From NCBI RefSeq assembly GCF_003605365.2, contig NZ_QYTU02000028.1, positions 1 through 48,142 on the forward strand: a DNA stretch of 48,142 nt. The letters are read 5' to 3'. The translations under genes and the position numbers were made by a program. Below, in pieces: positions 24,971 to 34,167 of the stretch; position 1 is the first letter of the stretch, and the number at the start of each line of letters is the position of its first letter. Source of the DNA: Siminovitchia fortis (GTDB lineage: Bacteria; Bacillota; Bacilli; Bacillales; Bacillaceae_C). Below the pieces are notes generated by a model. It was not told the origin of the DNA and did no database searches. It saw nothing but the letters and a program-made list of their open reading frames with translations.

Positions 24971-25003
24971 GGAGTTAACAGTAATTGAAAGGATTTTTTC
25001 GGA

Positions 25004-27163
25004 ATGTCTCATGAATTTTTTGGCCGAATGCAGGCGGAAACAGGTGTTATTTTAAATGAGGTTCAAAAAAAGGCGGTACTTCAGACGGAAGGACCGCTGC
25101 TTCTGCTGGCTTCGCCCGGTTCGGGAAAAACAACCACAATCATTATGCGGATTGGCTACCTTATTCAAGAGAAGAAAGTTCCTCCAACCCGGATAAAAGC
25201 CGTCACCTTCAGCCGGGCTTCTGCCAGTGATATGAAAGAGCGCTTTAAGCAATTTTTTCCCGGACTTCCTTCTGTGGATTTTTCTACGATACACAGCCTG
25301 GCCTATGAAACGGTTCGGGAGCAACTGTACAAGGAACGGGTGGATTACCAGATTATTGAGGGAAATACTGAGAATGGCTTGCATAAGAAGTTGGTTTTAC
25401 GGAATCTGTTTGAATCTGTTGCCGGTGAAACCATGACGGACGATCAACTGGAAGAGCTTATGACGTATATCAGTTTTATTAAAAATAAAATGATTGCCCG
25501 GGAAGATTGGCCGTCGGTCAAATGCACTGTTCCTAAAGCGGTGAAAATTTTACAGAGGTACGAAAAATTCAAGCAGACGGGGCATCAGAAGCTGCTGCTT
25601 GATTTTGACGACATGCTGACAATGGCAAATGATATTTTTGAGAATGAGAAGGAGCTTCTGAAGAAATATCAGAGCAGATACGATTACATATTGACGGATG
25701 AAAGCCAGGATACGTCGTTGGTACAGCATAAAATAATTGAAAAGCTGGGAAGGGAACATCGCAATCTTTGTGTGGTGGCGGATGATGACCAGTCGATTTA
25801 CAGCTGGCGGGGTGCGGAGCCTTCTTATCTGTTGAATTTCAAGAAGACTTATCCGAATGCGGATGTTTTATTCATGGAGCAGAATTACCGCTCCTCCAAG
25901 GAAATTGTGGAGACGGCGAACATTTTTATTAAACAGAATAAAAACCGGTATGCCAAAAACATGTTCACAAAAAATTCTTCGTCAAAGCCTATTATATTTA
26001 AAAAATTTTCAGATTACAAGCGCCAGGCGAAATATTTGGTGAAAGAAATCAGGGAAGTGGGAAATCTGTCTGATATTGCAGTTTTGTATCGGAACAATTC
26101 ATCTTCAATATCATTGATAAACGAATTTGACAGGGCAGGCATCCCTTTTTTCATGAAAGATGCGGACAACCGTTTTTTCTCCCATTGGGTCGTCAGTGAT
26201 ATATTGAACTTTATGCGAATGACGTTTACGGATAAGCGGCCGGATATTTTGGAGAAAATCCATACGAAGCTTAATGGATATATTACAAAGAAACAGATGA
26301 TGGCCTTAAAGCGGATCCAAAATAATGAGTCGGTTTTTGATAATCTGATAAACTTTGTCCAATTAAAAGATTATCAGGTGGGAAAATTGATTGAAAATAA
26401 GGAGACCTTCCAACAGATGAAAGGAATGCCGCCGCTGCATGCGATCCACGTTATCAGGGGGCGGCTGGGATATGAAAAAGCGCTGGAAAAGATGTGTGAG
26501 CGCCTGGGATTCCGGAAAGAATACCTGCTCGGCATTTTAAATACGCTGGAAGAAATTGCGCAGGACCTCAAAACAATGGAAGAGTTTGCGGCCCGTCTAA
26601 AGCATTTGGAGGCGAAATTAAAAACATCCCAATTCAAGAAGGATGAAAATGCGGTCACCTTTTCCACCTTCCACAGCGCAAAGGGCCTTGAGTTTGAAAA
26701 AGTCTACATGATCGACCTGATCGACGGTGTCATACCTTCAGCTGAAGACAAAAAAGGGGACATGGAAGAGGCCGTCCGCTTGTTTTACGTCGGAATGACC
26801 CGGGCAAAAAAGCATTTGGAGTTGATTTCATATCAAAAGAAAGATGGTTCGAAAGAAGTGGAATCCCAGTTTGTCAGTGACGTTAGGAATATCGTCCATC
26901 CGTCAAAGAAAATTGAGTCCAAAGGCACGGAGCGGTACGGTGCTTTGAAAAAGGAGAATACTAAGGCTGGTATTGCCATCAATCCAAATGCCATTCGTGT
27001 CCGGTCTGCACTGCGCTCTGGCATGACAGTGAAGCACAGAGTATTTGGGACGGGCACGATTACGAGTGTAGACCAGGAAACCATCAACGTTCAGTTTACC
27101 AAGCAGGTGAAGGCGCTCTCTGTAGAAATGTGTTTGGAACGCGGGCTGCTGGAGCTAGTGTGA
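25004..27163 (+). CDS. yjcD: UvrD/Rep-family ATP-dependent DNA helicase (YjcD-like)
   Basis: Superfamily 1A 3'-5' helicase of 719 residues. Motifs in order: Walker A ASPGSGKTTT (about 38), TFSRASASDMKERF (Ia), ILTDESQDTS (II, with DESQ), DDDQSIYSWRGA (III), EQNYRSS (IV), TFHSAKGLEFEKVYMID (V) and VGMTRAKKHL (VI). The C-terminal VFGTGTI...INVQF segment is the small beta domain seen at the end of PcrA/UvrD proteins. PcrA itself is longer in my experience and usually lies with ligA, so this is the YjcD-type paralogue. AAAGGA is about 10 bases before the ATG. The role is presumably DNA repair or recombination. Confidence 0.88.
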   Translation: MSHEFFGRMQAETGVILNEVQKKAVLQTEGPLLLLASPGSGKTTTIIMRIGYLIQEKKVPPTRIKAVTFSRASASDMKERFKQFFPGLPSVDFSTIHSLAYETVREQLYKERVDYQIIEGNTENGLHKKLVLRNLFESVAGETMTDDQLEELMTYISFIKNKMIAREDWPSVKCTVPKAVKILQRYEKFKQTGHQKLLLDFDDMLTMANDIFENEKELLKKYQSRYDYILTDESQDTSLVQHKIIEKLGREHRNLCVVADDDQSIYSWRGAEPSYLLNFKKTYPNADVLFMEQNYRSSKEIVETANIFIKQNKNRYAKNMFTKNSSSKPIIFKKFSDYKRQAKYLVKEIREVGNLSDIAVLYRNNSSSISLINEFDRAGIPFFMKDADNRFFSHWVVSDILNFMRMTFTDKRPDILEKIHTKLNGYITKKQMMALKRIQNNESVFDNLINFVQLKDYQVGKLIENKETFQQMKGMPPLHAIHVIRGRLGYEKALEKMCERLGFRKEYLLGILNTLEEIAQDLKTMEEFAARLKHLEAKLKTSQFKKDENAVTFSTFHSAKGLEFEKVYMIDLIDGVIPSAEDKKGDMEEAVRLFYVGMTRAKKHLELISYQKKDGSKEVESQFVSDVRNIVHPSKKIESKGTERYGALKKENTKAGIAINPNAIRVRSALRSGMTVKHRVFGTGTITSVDQETINVQFTKQVKALSVEMCLERGLLELV

Positions 27164-27241
27164 ATATTGGGCATTGGCGGCCAATTGACCGTGCGGATGT
27201 CTTATCCCGGGATTCTTTAGCAGGAACGTCGGCCACTAATT

Positions 27242-27276
27242 AGCGGTATAGATGCCCGATCTTGGGCTGTACCGCT
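27242..27276 (+). other. Two-tier hairpin downstream of the helicase gene
   Basis: AGCGGTA and TACCGCT form the outer stem and GCCC and GGGC the inner one. No T run follows. The surrounding 27164-27310 is GC-rich and has no gene. Confidence 0.4.
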
Positions 27277-27316
27277 CAAACCGGCCACCGCCCGATCCGT
27301 TTAGTAATGCTGCAAG

Positions 27317-27349
27317 AAAAAATGCATTAACCCTTTAAGATTAATGCAT
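27317..27349 (-). terminator. Rho-independent terminator of the DUF1801 gene
   Basis: On the minus strand ATGCATTAA and TTAATGCAT form a perfect 9-bp stem, followed by a T run (27322-27317). Confidence 0.75.
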
Positions 27350-27408
27350 ATGACAGTTGAAGCCCAAAAAGATTATTATATATGTAAAAGTTGTTTCACT
27401 CTTGAGTA

Positions 27409-27747
27409 TCAGAGGGAACCGGATGCCTCAACAAGCAGTTTGGCTAGCACATCATACGGAGGTAAATCCCCTTCACGAATTTTGAGCCATTTCCGCTCGG
27501 CGGGACCATCAAAACCTTTCGGAAATTCAAGGTCGCCCGCATTCATAATCATAAAAGCTATGGCGTCCTTTGAGGGTGAGATGACTGCGGCATAATGACC
27601 GTTCTTCAGGAAATGCGGCTTTTTGTATTGAATGCGTTCTTCCACTTTCGGTATTGCTTTATGGACCAGTTGGCGAAGTTGATTGCAGACTTCAATCTTC
27701 CACGGCTGGCCAAGGTTTTCGATAAATGTAGTGACTTCGTGGTTCAT
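27409..27747 (-). CDS. DUF1801 domain protein
   Basis: Protein of 112 residues with the YdhG/DUF1801 fold features (RQLVHKAIPKVEERIQYKKP, FLKNGHYAAVISPSKDAIAF, FPKGFDGPAERKWLKIR). The ATG at 27747 follows AAAGGTGG by about 6 bases; the upstream in-frame GTG lies inside that site. It is 29 bp downstream of a broken SRPBCC gene and probably shares its transcript. The biochemical role of the family is unknown. Confidence 0.75.
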   Translation of the reverse strand: MNHEVTTFIENLGQPWKIEVCNQLRQLVHKAIPKVEERIQYKKPHFLKNGHYAAVISPSKDAIAFMIMNAGDLEFPKGFDGPAERKWLKIREGDLPPYDVLAKLLVEASGSL

Positions 27748-27776
27748 TGTTTCCACCTTTCTTATAACATGTATTT

Positions 27777-28261
27777 TTATATTTTTTCAAGATGCTTGGC
27801 AAACCGCTCCATCGAATCAATTGCGCCTTGCTCCATTCCCGTATCCAAAGCCCCTTGGAGCGCTTCGGCTGACTTGAATTCCGTTCTGCTCGTCAGTTTT
27901 GTCTTCTCTTCTTCAATTTCTTCAAACGTATCGTACGTCACTGACTCATGCTCATTAAAGGGTTCGACGTCAAAAATTTGGGTATAGACAAGCCTATTAG
28001 GAGTGTCAACCTCAAGATAATTCCCAATAAACGGATATTCGGTGCCATCTTCTCCCTTTTGGACATACCGGTAGAGCCACCTTGATGTAAATCAACATCG
28101 CAAACATAAAGCGGCACGCCCCCGTAGCCCCACCAGAGAGAAACATGTTCAGGCTTCGTCCAAGCATCCCAGACTAATTGCTGCGGCATATTGTACACAC
28201 GCTCAACAATAAGGGACAGGTTCTCTACACGAGAGATAGTTTCGGTTTCATTTTTGCTCAT
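27777..28261 (-). pseudogene. AHSA1/SRPBCC-domain protein, frameshifted
   Basis: The N-terminal half (ERVYNMPQQLVWDAWTKPEH, LWWGYGG) runs in one frame to about 28085. The remainder (WLYRYVQKGEDGTEYPFIGN, LVYTQIFDVEPFNEHESVTY, GMEQGAIDSMERFAKHLEKI) continues in another and ends at 27777. The whole is one base short of a multiple of three, so a single-base deletion near 28080 is the simplest cause. AAGGAGG precedes the start. Intact, it would be an Aha1-like hydrophobic-ligand-binding protein of about 161 residues. A sequencing error is the alternative. Confidence 0.85.
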
Positions 28262-28399
28262 GATTATCCTCCTTTGGAAAATTATTCCCCACCATCGTAC
28301 GGTATGTTTTTCCTCACATTTGAGGTTCCTAGTTGGCAGGCAATAGTAATTATTTGGTTAAAATGGCTGTTATCCTGCGTTTATAGACAACGACCATCC

Positions 28400-28612
28400 C
28401 TATAGGTATGAGGGCTTCCTTGCCGTAAATGACTTAAAATAATCTTCTGTCAGTAAAATGGTAAATATATTGTTGCCGAATACGAGGTAAGCCGCTTTTT
28501 CCTGTCTGTGAACTGCAAGTTGAACTTGAAGCCGAGTTCCGTAAAAAAGCCATCGATCTTTTCACGTCCTTCGCATGCAGGTTTAAAAAATGTGGGGTGA
28601 TGTCTATACCAT
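28400..28612 (-). pseudogene. Remnant of a VOC/glyoxalase-family gene
   Basis: Three short stretches in different minus-strand frames join into a VOC N-terminal half: NLHAKDVKRSMA, then FFTELGFKFNLQFTDRK, then AAYLVFGNNIFTILLTEDYF. Two breaks fall in homopolymers (a T run and an A run) and a third lies near the start. The C-terminal half is missing. GAGGTGAT and ATG at 28612 look like the original start. The rest of 28613-28842 holds nothing I recognise. Confidence 0.65.
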
Positions 28613-28842
28613 TGCGATCACCTCAAATATCATTTTTGTTCAAGGTTTGATCCTGCTGTCTGCAGCTTAAAGGTATATGAAACTAAATAATCCGTATTGT
28701 AGAAATCGGAAGCGATGAGTGATCAAAGCCTGTTCAAACCAGAAAATTGGTGATACATTAGTTTCAAATCCATTGTTCAGGACTCATTAATCGGAAATGC
28801 CAGTAAAAAATATGCATGTACAAAATTGGGGGTGGGATTCAC

Positions 28843-29673
28843 ATGAGCAACCTTACCATCAGTCGCTTATCGCCTCGCCTTGATCTGAAACCATTCATCA
28901 AAGACATTTGGATATTCGAAAGCAATGGGATGCTTTCCGAAGATGAGATGCGGATCATCGCGCCAAATGGCTCCGTGAAGTTGATGATGCACTATGAAGG
29001 GCATCTTGCGGGCAGGATCGACGGGCATTCGTTTCCGGTTCCAGAACACCGGTTGATCGTTGCAGGTGTATCAGACTGCCCTGTGATCGCCGATTTCGAT
29101 CAAGGGAAGCCGTTCGGCTGCATCTGTTTCGAACTTAATCCCGCCGCCGCTTATCGTCTGCTCACTGTACCGCAACATGAATTGCGAAATGTAATCTTGC
29201 CGTTTGGAGATATTATCGATACGTCGGCAATCCGAATCCTGGAAGAGCAGATGTATGTGGCGTCTGATCCGGTGCATAAGTCAGTCTTGTTTCAAGACTA
29301 CTTTAGTGTGGCACTTACCCGGACCCAAAGAGATACGACTTTTGAACAAGGAGTGTTCGCAATTATAAACGCAAGCGGCAGGATTTCGATGGCGTCGCTT
29401 TCACAACAGACGGGACGAAGCGATCGGTGGCTTCGTGCCAAGTTCGCGGAGCGGCTGGGGATTGGTCCGAAAACATTTGCCTCGATCGTTCGTTTCCAAT
29501 CGTGCTTCCAGGCGTTGCTTCAAGATAAGCACAGCTTCTTGCAAGGCGGAGCTTTCATCGATCACTACTACGATCAGGCGCACTTCATAAAGGAATTTAA
29601 ACGTTTCATGGGGTACCCGCCAACTAAATATACGTCGCTGCATAACGAGGTCGGAGAGATTATCTATTTTTAG
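28843..29673 (+). CDS. AraC-family transcriptional regulator
   Basis: Regulator of 276 residues with an N-terminal cupin-like sensing domain (about 1-150) and a C-terminal AraC HTH. The first helix-turn-helix is ISMASLSQQTGRSDRWLRAKF, and the second contains DQAHFIKEFKRFMGYPPTKY with the usual FxxxxGxxPxxY ending. The ATG follows GGGGGTGGG; an upstream in-frame start at 28816 lacks a site. The next gene is an SRPBCC protein on the same strand with its own promoter, possibly a target. The ligand is unknown. Confidence 0.85.
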   Translation: MSNLTISRLSPRLDLKPFIKDIWIFESNGMLSEDEMRIIAPNGSVKLMMHYEGHLAGRIDGHSFPVPEHRLIVAGVSDCPVIADFDQGKPFGCICFELNPAAAYRLLTVPQHELRNVILPFGDIIDTSAIRILEEQMYVASDPVHKSVLFQDYFSVALTRTQRDTTFEQGVFAIINASGRISMASLSQQTGRSDRWLRAKFAERLGIGPKTFASIVRFQSCFQALLQDKHSFLQGGAFIDHYYDQAHFIKEFKRFMGYPPTKYTSLHNEVGEIIYF

Positions 29674-29770
29674 CAATTCGAGTCAAAGCCCATACACGTG
29701 CTGCCAGCAAAGCGACCAATCATAAACATCCTGATCGATAGCTTTTTTAAAAAAATTCGTAATATATTTT

Positions 29771-29776
29771 ATATAA
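29771..29776 (+). promoter_or_regulatory. Predicted -10 box of the SRPBCC gene
   Basis: TATAAT lies 17 bases before the chosen ATG (29794). It makes the longer reading frame from 29698 unlikely. Confidence 0.45.
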
Positions 29777-29793
29777 TGAAAGGAATGTTTAAG

Positions 29794-30282
29794 ATGAAAA
29801 ACAAATCGAGCAGAATCGACTCTGCATCGAGAATCATAAAAACGGTGCCGCAAGCAGTCTATCAGGCATTTATGGACCCGAAGGCGCTCGTTACCTGGCT
29901 TCCTCCGAAAGGAATGGAGGGCAGAATCGATGCGTTCGACGCAAGGGAGGGTGGCTTCTATCGCATGACCCTAACCTATATCGGTTTGGATCATCCTGTG
30001 GGTAAACCTTCTAACAACTCGGATGTTGTTCAGGGGGAATTCCTCAAGCTTATTCCGGGAAAGAGAATCGTGCAACGAATTGTGTTTGAATCCGAGGAAC
30101 CTGCGTTCGCTGGAAGCATGATCATGACTTGGAATTTTGACGAAGTCCCGGAAGGTACCGAAGTCACAATCGTCTGCGAAAACGTGCCTGAAGGCATCCG
30201 GCAGGACGACCATGAAGCCGGTATGAGTTCCACGCTGGCCAATCTCGCCGCTTTTCTGGAGTTACAAAAGACTGTACGTTGA
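29794..30282 (+). CDS. AHSA1/SRPBCC-domain protein
   Basis: Protein of 162 residues with the START-like fold typical of Aha1-domain proteins: VPQAVYQAFMDPKALVTWLP, GGFYRMTLTY, GEFLKLIPGKRIVQRIVFE, and a C-terminal helix GMSSTLANLAAFLEL. It binds an unknown hydrophobic ligand. AAAGGA lies 9 bases before the ATG. It is adjacent to an AraC regulator and near a broken relative at 27777-28261, so this patch has held two such genes. Confidence 0.8.
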   Translation: MKNKSSRIDSASRIIKTVPQAVYQAFMDPKALVTWLPPKGMEGRIDAFDAREGGFYRMTLTYIGLDHPVGKPSNNSDVVQGEFLKLIPGKRIVQRIVFESEEPAFAGSMIMTWNFDEVPEGTEVTIVCENVPEGIRQDDHEAGMSSTLANLAAFLELQKTVR

Positions 30283-30358
30283 AAATTCTATCCCCGAAAA
30301 TATACGATTGGAGACAGTATGAGCAGCGTGCCTTTGGAGGGCATGTAATGGATTGTAT

Positions 30359-30398
30359 CTGGCATTCATCCTGGGATTGAAACCGGGATGAATGCCAG
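30359..30398. other. Strong hairpin in the gap before the EamA gene
   Basis: CTGGCATTCATCC and GGATGAATGCCAG pair perfectly over 13 bp. No T run follows on either strand. It lies between convergent genes; nothing else is recognisable in 30283-30573. Confidence 0.5.
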
Positions 30399-30573
30399 TC
30401 TTAACAGGGAGGCTATAAATGAACAAACATAGATTGGAACTAACTATATAAACTGAACTAAACATTGTTACCATGGCGGGCCGATCTGATTAAATGATTA
30501 TGCAATAGGTATGTAATGGGCGGTATGATGTTGCTGCTCAAAGCCCGGAAAACAATGTGCCTTTCTTTACCTG

Positions 30574-31455
30574 TTACACTTTCTCCCGCAATGGCATAGC
30601 CTTGAGAAATCTTGGCTTCGTTTCTGAAATCAAGATGGCGAGCAGGATCAATGCCGCTCCGACAGCCATTTTCAGTGTGATCACTTCTCCTAACACTGCA
30701 ATCGACAAAACCATCCCCCAAAAAGACTCTGTTGAAAGAATAATTGCCGCCTTCGTTTCCGAAATGAATTTTTGCGCGACCGTCTGTAATAAAAACGCGG
30801 CCGCTGTCCCGAAAATTCCGAGATAAACCAAGGAGAATACCGCCCCGTCCACAATTGGCACAGCCGCTTCTCCCCTGAATAACAGGATTATGAATCCCAT
30901 AACAGCAGCAGCAAGAAGTTGAACTACCGTTAAATGAATCGGATTCTCGGTCTTTACAAATTTGGCCGTATAAATGATATGGAACGCAAAAACAATCGCA
31001 CATAAGAAAGAAAGGATATCTCCGATATTGAGCTCCGCTGAAAATTTGAGCGAGAGAAATCCGATGCCGAGCATTGCCAGGACTGCTCCCGCCACTTCAA
31101 ATTTGTCCATCCGCTTTTTATAAATGGCCCAGCCGATCAACGGCACGATGACTACATTGACCGCTGTCAAAAATGCATTTTTGGAAGGCGTCGTGAACTG
31201 CAGACCAACTGTTTGCAAGGCAAAAGCCAAGTATAAAATACTGCCAAGAATAGCCCCTTTAATAACGGTTCCTTTTTGTACATGCTTCATTTTTTTATAA
31301 AAAACCAGCCCCAATATGACGCCGCCGATTAAAAATCTGACCGCCATATTCTGGTAAGCCGAATAATAATCCAATGAAATCGATGTGACAACGAAGCCGC
31401 TTCCCCAAATGAAGGCTGTAATGATAAGACCTAATTCCCCGATATATTTACGCAT
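30574..31455 (-). CDS. EamA/DMT-superfamily transporter
   Basis: Ten-helix drug/metabolite transporter of 293 residues built from two EamA repeats (about 1-140 and 148-285). The typical FIWGSGFVVTS start and LGIFGTAAAFLLQTVAQKFI in the second repeat are present. The substrate is unknown; family members export amino acids or metabolites. GGAGGAAG precedes the ATG. The 5' leader contains a hairpin (GCTTCC with GGAAGC, 31498-31521). Confidence 0.88.
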   Translation of the reverse strand: MRKYIGELGLIITAFIWGSGFVVTSISLDYYSAYQNMAVRFLIGGVILGLVFYKKMKHVQKGTVIKGAILGSILYLAFALQTVGLQFTTPSKNAFLTAVNVVIVPLIGWAIYKKRMDKFEVAGAVLAMLGIGFLSLKFSAELNIGDILSFLCAIVFAFHIIYTAKFVKTENPIHLTVVQLLAAAVMGFIILLFRGEAAVPIVDGAVFSLVYLGIFGTAAAFLLQTVAQKFISETKAAIILSTESFWGMVLSIAVLGEVITLKMAVGAALILLAILISETKPRFLKAMPLREKV

Positions 31456-31688
31456 AAACTTCCTCCAAAAACCAAATTTTCGAACAATAAAATACAGCTT
31501 CCGCCCAATGGGATGGAAGCCGTCTTTAGAAAATTAAGACCTATCTCATATCGTATTACAAATACAAAAGAAAAAAAAGACCCTTCTAAAGTTTTTTTAT
31601 TTCATTCTTTTAAGGCGAGGTACATCTTTACACCGGATTTTTTGCTGATATTTACCAGCCAACATGCATATACTACGAAATGGTGATG

Positions 31689-32621
31689 AACATGGCCTGT
31701 CGTTCAAAGAAAGAACTGAAAATGTTTGTGGAAGAAGCCAAGAAATGTGCTGCATTCGGAAAAGTGGCGGATTATATCCCCGCTTTAGGAAAGGCAAATC
31801 CAAATGATTTATCAATTGCCATCCATTATCCTGACGGGGAATGTGTTTCCGCAGGTGATATCGATAGAAAAATTACACTCCAAAGCATTTCAAAAGTGAT
31901 CAGCCTTGCGCTCGTGTTAATGGAAAGAGAGACCGATGAAGTGTTTGGGAAAGTGGGAATGGAGCCGACCGGTGATCCTTTCAATTCCATCGCCAAATTG
32001 GAAACGATGGCACCTGCCAAACCGCTCAACCCGATGATTAATGCGGGAGCCCTTGTTGTGACACATTTGATCCAGGGAAGCAATGTTGAAGACCGATTCC
32101 AGCGGTTACTTTCCTTTGTCAAGGAACTTGCCAACAATCCTGATATTTGCATAGATGAAGAAGTGGCAAAATCCGAATTTGATACGTCGCAACTGAACCG
32201 GGCACTTTGTTATTTTTTAAAGCAGCATAGAGTTATCGATGAAGACGTCGAAGAGCTCATGGATCTGTATACAAAACAGTGTGCGATAGAAATGAACTGC
32301 CTCGAATTGGCCAGAGTCGGAATGATCTTCGCTATGAACGGCCGGGACCCGGACAGCGGCAAACAACTCATACCCGAACATATTGCGCGCATCTGTAAAA
32401 CATTCATGGTCACATGCGGCATGTACAACGCATCCGGTGAATTCGCCATCAAAATCGGCATCCCGGCAAAAAGCGGTGTTTCCGGCGGAATTATGGGAGC
32501 AGTCCCGCAAAAATTCGGCATTGGCATATTTGGTCCGGCTCTGGATGAAAAAGGAAACAGCATCGCCGGAATTAAACTATTGGAATTGTTGTCTGAGACG
32601 TATCAATTGAGTATGTTTTAG
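31689..32621 (+). CDS. glsA: Glutaminase
   Basis: Serine-dependent beta-lactamase-like glutaminase of 310 residues that converts glutamine to glutamate and ammonia. The catalytic SxxK is S66-I-S-K69 in LQSISKV. NPMINAGAL, CGMYNASGEFA and the glycine-rich KSGVSGGIMG near the C-terminus are diagnostic. The start is uncertain: ATGs at 31680-31692 all have poor ribosome sites. It is monocistronic. The Bacillus relatives are YlaM and YbgJ, and I cannot say which this one is. Confidence 0.92.
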   Translation, partial: NMACRSKKELKMFVEEAKKCAAFGKVADYIPALGKANPNDLSIAIHYPDGECVSAGDIDRKITLQSISKVISLALVLMERETDEVFGKVGMEPTGDPFNSIAKLETMAPAKPLNPMINAGALVVTHLIQGSNVEDRFQRLLSFVKELANNPDICIDEEVAKSEFDTSQLNRALCYFLKQHRVIDEDVEELMDLYTKQCAIEMNCLELARVGMIFAMNGRDPDSGKQLIPEHIARICKTFMVTCGMYNASGEFAIKIGIPAKSGVSGGIMGAVPQKFGIGIFGPALDEKGNSIAGIKLLELLSETYQLSMF

Positions 32622-32701
32622 AGAACAGTGGGAGCGGCTTCAGCGCTCCAAAAAAACTTGTAGAAAACAATCGAAAGAAAAACTAAATTTCCTCTTGATT
32701 T

Positions 32702-32717
32702 GTTCTTTATAATGAAC
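32702..32717 (+). promoter_or_regulatory. Predicted SinR operator over the eps promoter -10
   Basis: GTTCTTTATAATGAAC is a GTTC-N8-GAAC palindrome whose left half matches the SinR consensus GTTCTYT. It encloses a TATAAT (32708-32713), so binding would block RNA polymerase at the start of the exopolysaccharide operon. Confidence 0.65.
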
Positions 32718-32766
32718 TTAAAATAAAGGTAACATAACTTTTGTTTATTATTTTTTTACCGATGAC

Positions 32767-32782
32767 GTTCTTAATTAGGAAC
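32767..32782 (+). promoter_or_regulatory. Second SinR-like palindrome before epsA
   Basis: GTTCTTAATTAGGAAC has the same GTTC-N8-GAAC layout, 65 bp downstream of the first and 10 bases before the epsA ribosome site. Confidence 0.5.
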
Positions 32783-32805
32783 AAAATAATTTAAAGGTGG
32801 TCCAT

Positions 32806-33525
32806 ATGAATCAATTTGATAATAGTGTGGCAAAGGAATTCGATCTGAGAAGCTTGTCTAAATTAATAAAAAAGCGGCTTTGGCTTGTTATTCTTATCAC
32901 AGTAGTTTTTACCGGGGTGGGTTGGACTTATACAGAATTGAATAATATGTCGCCGAAGTATGAGGCATCAACGAATGTCATCATTGATGCAGAAGCCGAG
33001 TATAGAAATACACTGCAGGTCGTCATTAAAGATATTACCGTTTTGGAAACGGTGATTAGGGAGCTCGGTCTCGACAAATCCACCGAGACCCTTGCAAAAC
33101 AGGTTCGGGTTGAAAGCCTCGAAGATACGCAGGTAGTGAAGATAAGTGTGGTGGACACAAATCCTGAAAGTGCAGCTGATATTGCCAATACAACAGCAAA
33201 AGTGTTTATTAAAAAAGTGCCAAGCGTGCTGGATATCAATGGCGTAAGTGTTCTTTCAGAAGCAAAGGTTAATTCTAAGCCAATGCAAAATAACGGAATA
33301 AAAATTCTATTAGCTGCATTTTTGCTAGGGGCAGTAACGGGTTTGGGCCTTATATTCATCATGGACTATTTTGACAGCACCATTAAGAGCGAACGTGAAA
33401 TCGAACAATTATTGGGAACCCAAGTATTGGGCAGCGTATCCAAAAAGCAAAAAGGAAAAATAATTAGTTGGAAAAAGCCAAAAAGGGAATTAAATTTCAG
33501 GAGTGAGACCATTGGTATCAGGTAA
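32806..33525 (+). CDS. epsA: Exopolysaccharide chain-length modulator (Wzz/CapA-type, EpsA-like)
   Basis: Polysaccharide co-polymerase of 239 residues. Two membrane helices (about 28-46 and 170-190) flank an extracellular Wzz domain, and a cytoplasmic tail (about 192-239) follows that normally contacts the cognate tyrosine kinase. AAAGGTGG is 5 bases before the ATG. It is the first gene of the cluster, overlaps the kinase gene and is preceded by SinR-like operators, as in B. subtilis epsA. It should set polymer length and switch on EpsB. Confidence 0.88.
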   Translation: MNQFDNSVAKEFDLRSLSKLIKKRLWLVILITVVFTGVGWTYTELNNMSPKYEASTNVIIDAEAEYRNTLQVVIKDITVLETVIRELGLDKSTETLAKQVRVESLEDTQVVKISVVDTNPESAADIANTTAKVFIKKVPSVLDINGVSVLSEAKVNSKPMQNNGIKILLAAFLLGAVTGLGLIFIMDYFDSTIKSEREIEQLLGTQVLGSVSKKQKGKIISWKKPKRELNFRSETIGIR

Positions 33526-34144
33526 ACAAAGAGCGTTATTTCACGCGAAACGTAAAAATGAAGAGGCTGTCATTTCTGAGCAATACCGTATGATAGGAAC
33601 CAATATCCACTTCATCGTCGGTGATGAAAAAAGCAACGCTATTCTGGTCACATCTCCCGGAAAAAGGGAAGGCAAGTCCGCCACCGCTGCCAATATTGCT
33701 GTAACCATGGCCCAACAAGGAAATGAAGTCCTTCTTATTGATGCAAATTTCCGCAATCCTGCTATGCATAAGATCTTTAATACTCCAAATATCTTTGGGT
33801 TTACAGATGTCCTTGACGGAAACGTCACTTTTGAAGATGCGGTGAGCTTTCCAAAGGTGAACGGTTTGCATATCCTGACAAGCGGTACAGTTCCCTTAAA
33901 CTTAACCGGCCAAAGGGCGGGAGAACTCCTGGATTCTGTAAAAGCTTCCTATAATATGGTCATTATTGATTCGCCGTCTCTTCTGGAAGCAAATGATTCA
34001 AAAATATTGGCTAACATCTGTGACGGCGTTGTACTGGTAGTCAAGCAGAATACCACAAGCATTGAAAGCGCGTTGGAATCAAAGAAAATTCTTAATTATG
34101 CCCAGGCAACGCTGTTGGGTGTAGTTTTAAACGAAAAAAATTAA
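33512..34144 (+). CDS. epsB: Bacterial tyrosine kinase-like protein (CpsD/EpsB)
   Basis: Soluble P-loop kinase of 210 residues partnering EpsA. The Walker A region reads TSPGKREGKSATAANIAV, Walker A' LLIDANFRNP and Walker B MVIIDSPSLLEANDSK. Two oddities stand out: the second acidic residue of the usual DxDxR in Walker A' is asparagine, and the chain ends VVLNEKN with no C-terminal tyrosine cluster, the normal autophosphorylation site. The TTG at 33512 sits 8 bases after AGGAG; the GTG at 33503 would overlap that site. It may act as a scaffold or signal differently. Confidence 0.85.
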   Translation: MVSGKQRALFHAKRKNEEAVISEQYRMIGTNIHFIVGDEKSNAILVTSPGKREGKSATAANIAVTMAQQGNEVLLIDANFRNPAMHKIFNTPNIFGFTDVLDGNVTFEDAVSFPKVNGLHILTSGTVPLNLTGQRAGELLDSVKASYNMVIIDSPSLLEANDSKILANICDGVVLVVKQNTTSIESALESKKILNYAQATLLGVVLNEKN

Positions 34145-34167
34145 AAACAAATTTTTTTGAAACTATT

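Noticed and set aside
32628-32653. GGAGCG/CGCTCC hairpin after glsA as a terminator
   Set aside because: It is followed by A residues rather than T on the coding strand; left unassigned.
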